Assembly (NCBI RefSeq): GCF_001998865.1
Contig: NZ_CP019607.1
Coordinates: forward strand, 186,001 to 250,000
Length of the DNA stretch: 64,000 nt
From: Tessaracoccus flavescens
GTDB taxonomy: Bacteria; Actinomycetota; Actinomycetes; Propionibacteriales; Propionibacteriaceae
Direction: 5' to 3'
In this document: positions 62,206 through 64,000 of the stretch, one piece after another
How the letters are laid out: the number at the start of each line of letters is the position of its first letter
Numbering within the stretch: position 1 is the first letter of the stretch
Position numbers and translations under genes: made by a program
The notes under the pieces: model-generated
The model's database searches: none
What the model was told of the DNA's origin: nothing
What the model saw: only the letters and a program-made list of their open reading frames with translations

Positions 62206-63447
62206 CTAGGCACGGACCTGTCCGTCACCCTCGATGACGTACTTGGTGCTCGTCATCTCGGGCAGTCCCATGGGGCCGCGGGCGTGCAGCTTCTGCGTGG
62301 AGATGCCGATCTCGGCGCCGAAGCCGAACTCCCCGCCGTCCACGAAACGGCTGGACGCGTTGACCAGGACGGCGGCCGCGTCGATGCCCGCGACGAACTG
62401 GTCGGCCGACCCGGCGTCGCGGGTGATGATCGTCTCCGAGTGCCCGGTCGTGTGGCGACGGATGTGGTCGAGGGCCTCGTCGAGGGAGTCGACGACCCGG
62501 GCGGCGAGGTCGAGCGAGAGGTACTCCTCGTCGTACTCGGTCTCCGTCGCCGCGACGACGGCGTCGGAGTAGGAGCGGGTCGCGTCGTCCCCGTGCACCG
62601 TGACCCCGGCCTCGGCGAGCGCAGCGAGGGCGCGGGGAAGGAACTCCGGCGCGATGTCCCGGTGGACGAGCAGCGTCTCGGCCGCGTTGCACACGGAGGG
62701 ACGCTGCACCTTCGCGTTGAGCAGGATGGCGATGGCCTTGTCGAGGTCGGCGGAGGCGTCGACGAAGATATGGCAGTTGCCCGTGCCCGTCTCGATCACG
62801 GGGACGGTGGAGCCCTCCACGACCGCACGGATCAGGCCCGCTCCCCCACGCGGGATGAGGACATCGACGAGCCCGCGGGCGCGCATCATGTCGCCGGTGA
62901 TCTCGCGGCCACCCTCGACGAGGTGGATCGCGTCGGGGGCGATGCCCGCGGTCTCGAGGCCGCGGCGCAGGGCGGCGATCGTGACCCGGTTGGTGTTCAG
63001 GGCCGAGGACGATCCGCGCAGCAGGGCCGCATTGCCGGACTTGAGGCAGATGCCTGCCGCGTCGGCGGTGACGTTGGGGCGGGCCTCGTAGATGATGCCG
63101 ACCACGCCGAGCGGGACCCGCACCTGGGTGACGCGCGCACCGTTGTCGAGCCGCCAACCGCGCACGACGTCGCCGACCGGATCGGGAAGGGCGGCGAGAT
63201 CGCGCAGCCCCTGGACCATGCCTGCGATGCGCGCCGGGTTCAGCGCGAGGCGGTCGACGATCGACTCGTCGGTCCCCGCCGCACGGGCGGCCTCGACATC
63301 GACGGCGTTGGCCTCGAGCAACTGCGGCTCGGCTGCCGCGAGCGCGTCCGCCATGTGGCCGAGGGCGGCGTCCTTTGTCGCGCGGGTGAGGGCGGCGAGC
63401 TCGATGGCAGCGGCGCGCGCGGCGACCGCCTGGTCGACGAATTCCAT
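62206..63447 (-). CDS. proA: Gamma-glutamyl phosphate reductase
   Basis: A 413-residue aldehyde-dehydrogenase-fold enzyme: [20 protein letters not shown], the cofactor loop [25 protein letters not shown], the catalytic cysteine in [12 protein letters not shown], and [13 protein letters not shown]. It makes glutamate semialdehyde in proline synthesis. It is 45 nt upstream of the small membrane protein gene on the same strand. Confidence 0.95.
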   Translation of the reverse strand: MEFVDQAVAARAAAIELAALTRATKDAALGHMADALAAAEPQLLEANAVDVEAARAAGTDESIVDRLALNPARIAGMVQGLRDLAALPDPVGDVVRGWRLDNGARVTQVRVPLGVVGIIYEARPNVTADAAGICLKSGNAALLRGSSSALNTNRVTIAALRRGLETAGIAPDAIHLVEGGREITGDMMRARGLVDVLIPRGGAGLIRAVVEGSTVPVIETGTGNCHIFVDASADLDKAIAILLNAKVQRPSVCNAAETLLVHRDIAPEFLPRALAALAEAGVTVHGDDATRSYSDAVVAATETEYDEEYLSLDLAARVVDSLDEALDHIRRHTTGHSETIITRDAGSADQFVAGIDAAAVLVNASSRFVDGGEFGFGAEIGISTQKLHARGPMGLPEMTSTKYVIEGDGQVRA

Positions 63448-63499
63448 GGCCCGGAGTCTAGCCGCGGCCGGGTGGGCGGGGCCGCGCCGTCCAGCCTGC

Positions 63500-63988
63500 T
63501 CAGACGGCGAGGGCGAGCTTGCGTGCCCTCGCCTGCCGGACCAGGCAGATGGTGAGGTTGATCGAGGCGATCACGATCATGGTGCCCACGCAGATGATCA
63601 GGGCCCAGTCTCCGTGACCGATCCCGTAGACGAACCAGAGGCTCTGACCGAACACGAAGATACCGAGGAAGCCTGCCGAGACGCCCGCCGGGTTCGCGGT
63701 GGTGAGCAGGGCCCGCAGCTGGGCGGCCTGGCCCACGAGCTGCGGAAGCACGATGAGAAGGCCGAACACGACCGCACCCCACTGCAGGTCGACCAGCGTG
63801 AGAGCGACGGCGAGCAGGGTCGGCAGGATCAGCTCACGCAGGACGGGGCGCTCGCGGTCGCGCAGCACGAACACGACGATCGCGAAGGCGAGCGCCGCGC
63901 CGATGATGTTGGGGACCTGCAACTGGACCGAGCCGATGATGAACCCGTGGGCCCCCACGCGGCTCCCGTTCCTGCCGTGATCTGCCAC
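63500..63988 (-). CDS. PQ-loop/SemiSWEET-like membrane protein
   Basis: A 162-residue protein with about five or six transmembrane segments ([74 protein letters not shown]). [20 protein letters not shown] then [20 protein letters not shown] resembles the PQ-loop of SemiSWEET/SWEET transporters. The GTG start at 63988 is near the window edge, and an internal GTG is also possible. The transported substrate is unknown. Confidence 0.65.
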   Translation of the reverse strand: MADHGRNGSRVGAHGFIIGSVQLQVPNIIGAALAFAIVVFVLRDRERPVLRELILPTLLAVALTLVDLQWGAVVFGLLIVLPQLVGQAAQLRALLTTANPAGVSAGFLGIFVFGQSLWFVYGIGHGDWALIICVGTMIVIASINLTICLVRQARARKLALAV

Positions 63989-64000
63989 ATCCGCAGGGAC

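Noticed and set aside
1..64000. CRISPR arrays, rRNA genes, riboswitches and complete insertion sequences
   Set aside because: No regularly spaced repeats, rRNA-like stretches, aptamer-like conserved blocks or transposase genes were seen in reading the window.

Overview
The window is high-GC DNA from an actinobacterium. Many GTG starts, 1-4 nt stop/start overlaps, a mycothiol ligase gene (mshC) and the coproporphyrin-type haem genes (cpfC, chdC/hemQ, cgoX) all point to Actinomycetota. A Propionibacteriales-like host is my guess and is not proven. Two very different halves meet at a tRNA-Ala(GGC) gene at 48938-49013.

Positions 1 to about 48.9 kb belong to an integrative and conjugative element (ICE) or several layers of mobile DNA; its left end lies outside the window. 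(a) 1-10.5 kb: a truncated HTH regulator gene, a decayed copy of the relaxase 3' end, a restriction-nuclease/STAND-NTPase gene cut by an in-frame amber codon, a HEPN/Toprim-N-like gene, a complete MobF relaxase-helicase and a PIN-like nuclease. This looks like a defence cassette lodged between two copies of a relaxase 3' end. (b) 10.7-24.5 kb: cargo. A broken C5 methyltransferase is followed by an HxlR/aldo-keto reductase pair and a large redox-repair island: thioredoxin, MsrA, MsrB, AhpD-like protein, zinc-finger/sigma fusion, ABM protein, molybdopterin oxidoreductase with its FAD reductase and DUF6510 partner, CysS, MshC, two related TetR regulators, DUF1003 and RraA-like proteins. Three copies of the box TGGACC-N4-GGTCCA sit before thioredoxin and in the divergent msrBA/redox-operon promoter, which suggests one TetR regulon. 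(c) 25.1-49.0 kb: ICE backbone. AraC regulator, ArdC-like antirestriction protein, prim-pol, DUF2637, ParB-like protein, a VirB8-position membrane protein, a three-domain cell-wall hydrolase, two DUF6112 small membrane proteins, TrbL/VirB6, SCO6880 (VirB3/VirB4-N like), VirB4 ATPase, VirD4 coupling protein, SSB, DUF4913 and a large serine recombinase beside the tRNA. A TetR/DJ-1/epimerase cargo interrupts the transfer genes at 40.7-43.3 kb. A short recurrent element (GCACCT-N5-7-RTG) precedes nearly every transcription unit of the transfer region and in two cases begins a tiny leader peptide that overlaps the next gene.

From 49.4 kb onward the DNA is ordinary chromosome. A leftward haem operon (hemE-cgoX-hemCD-hemB-hemL-second hemCD) diverges from hemA-cpfC-chdC, followed by a leftward group (proA, small membrane protein, nadD, rsfS, phosphatase) and a PQ-loop/SemiSWEET-like membrane protein at the edge. 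The second HemCD fusion has lost the cofactor-binding cysteine and is probably not a deaminase.

Three genes (C5 methyltransferase, ABM, TetR before DJ-1) each appear to lack one base in a short homopolymer; these may be real decay or sequence errors.
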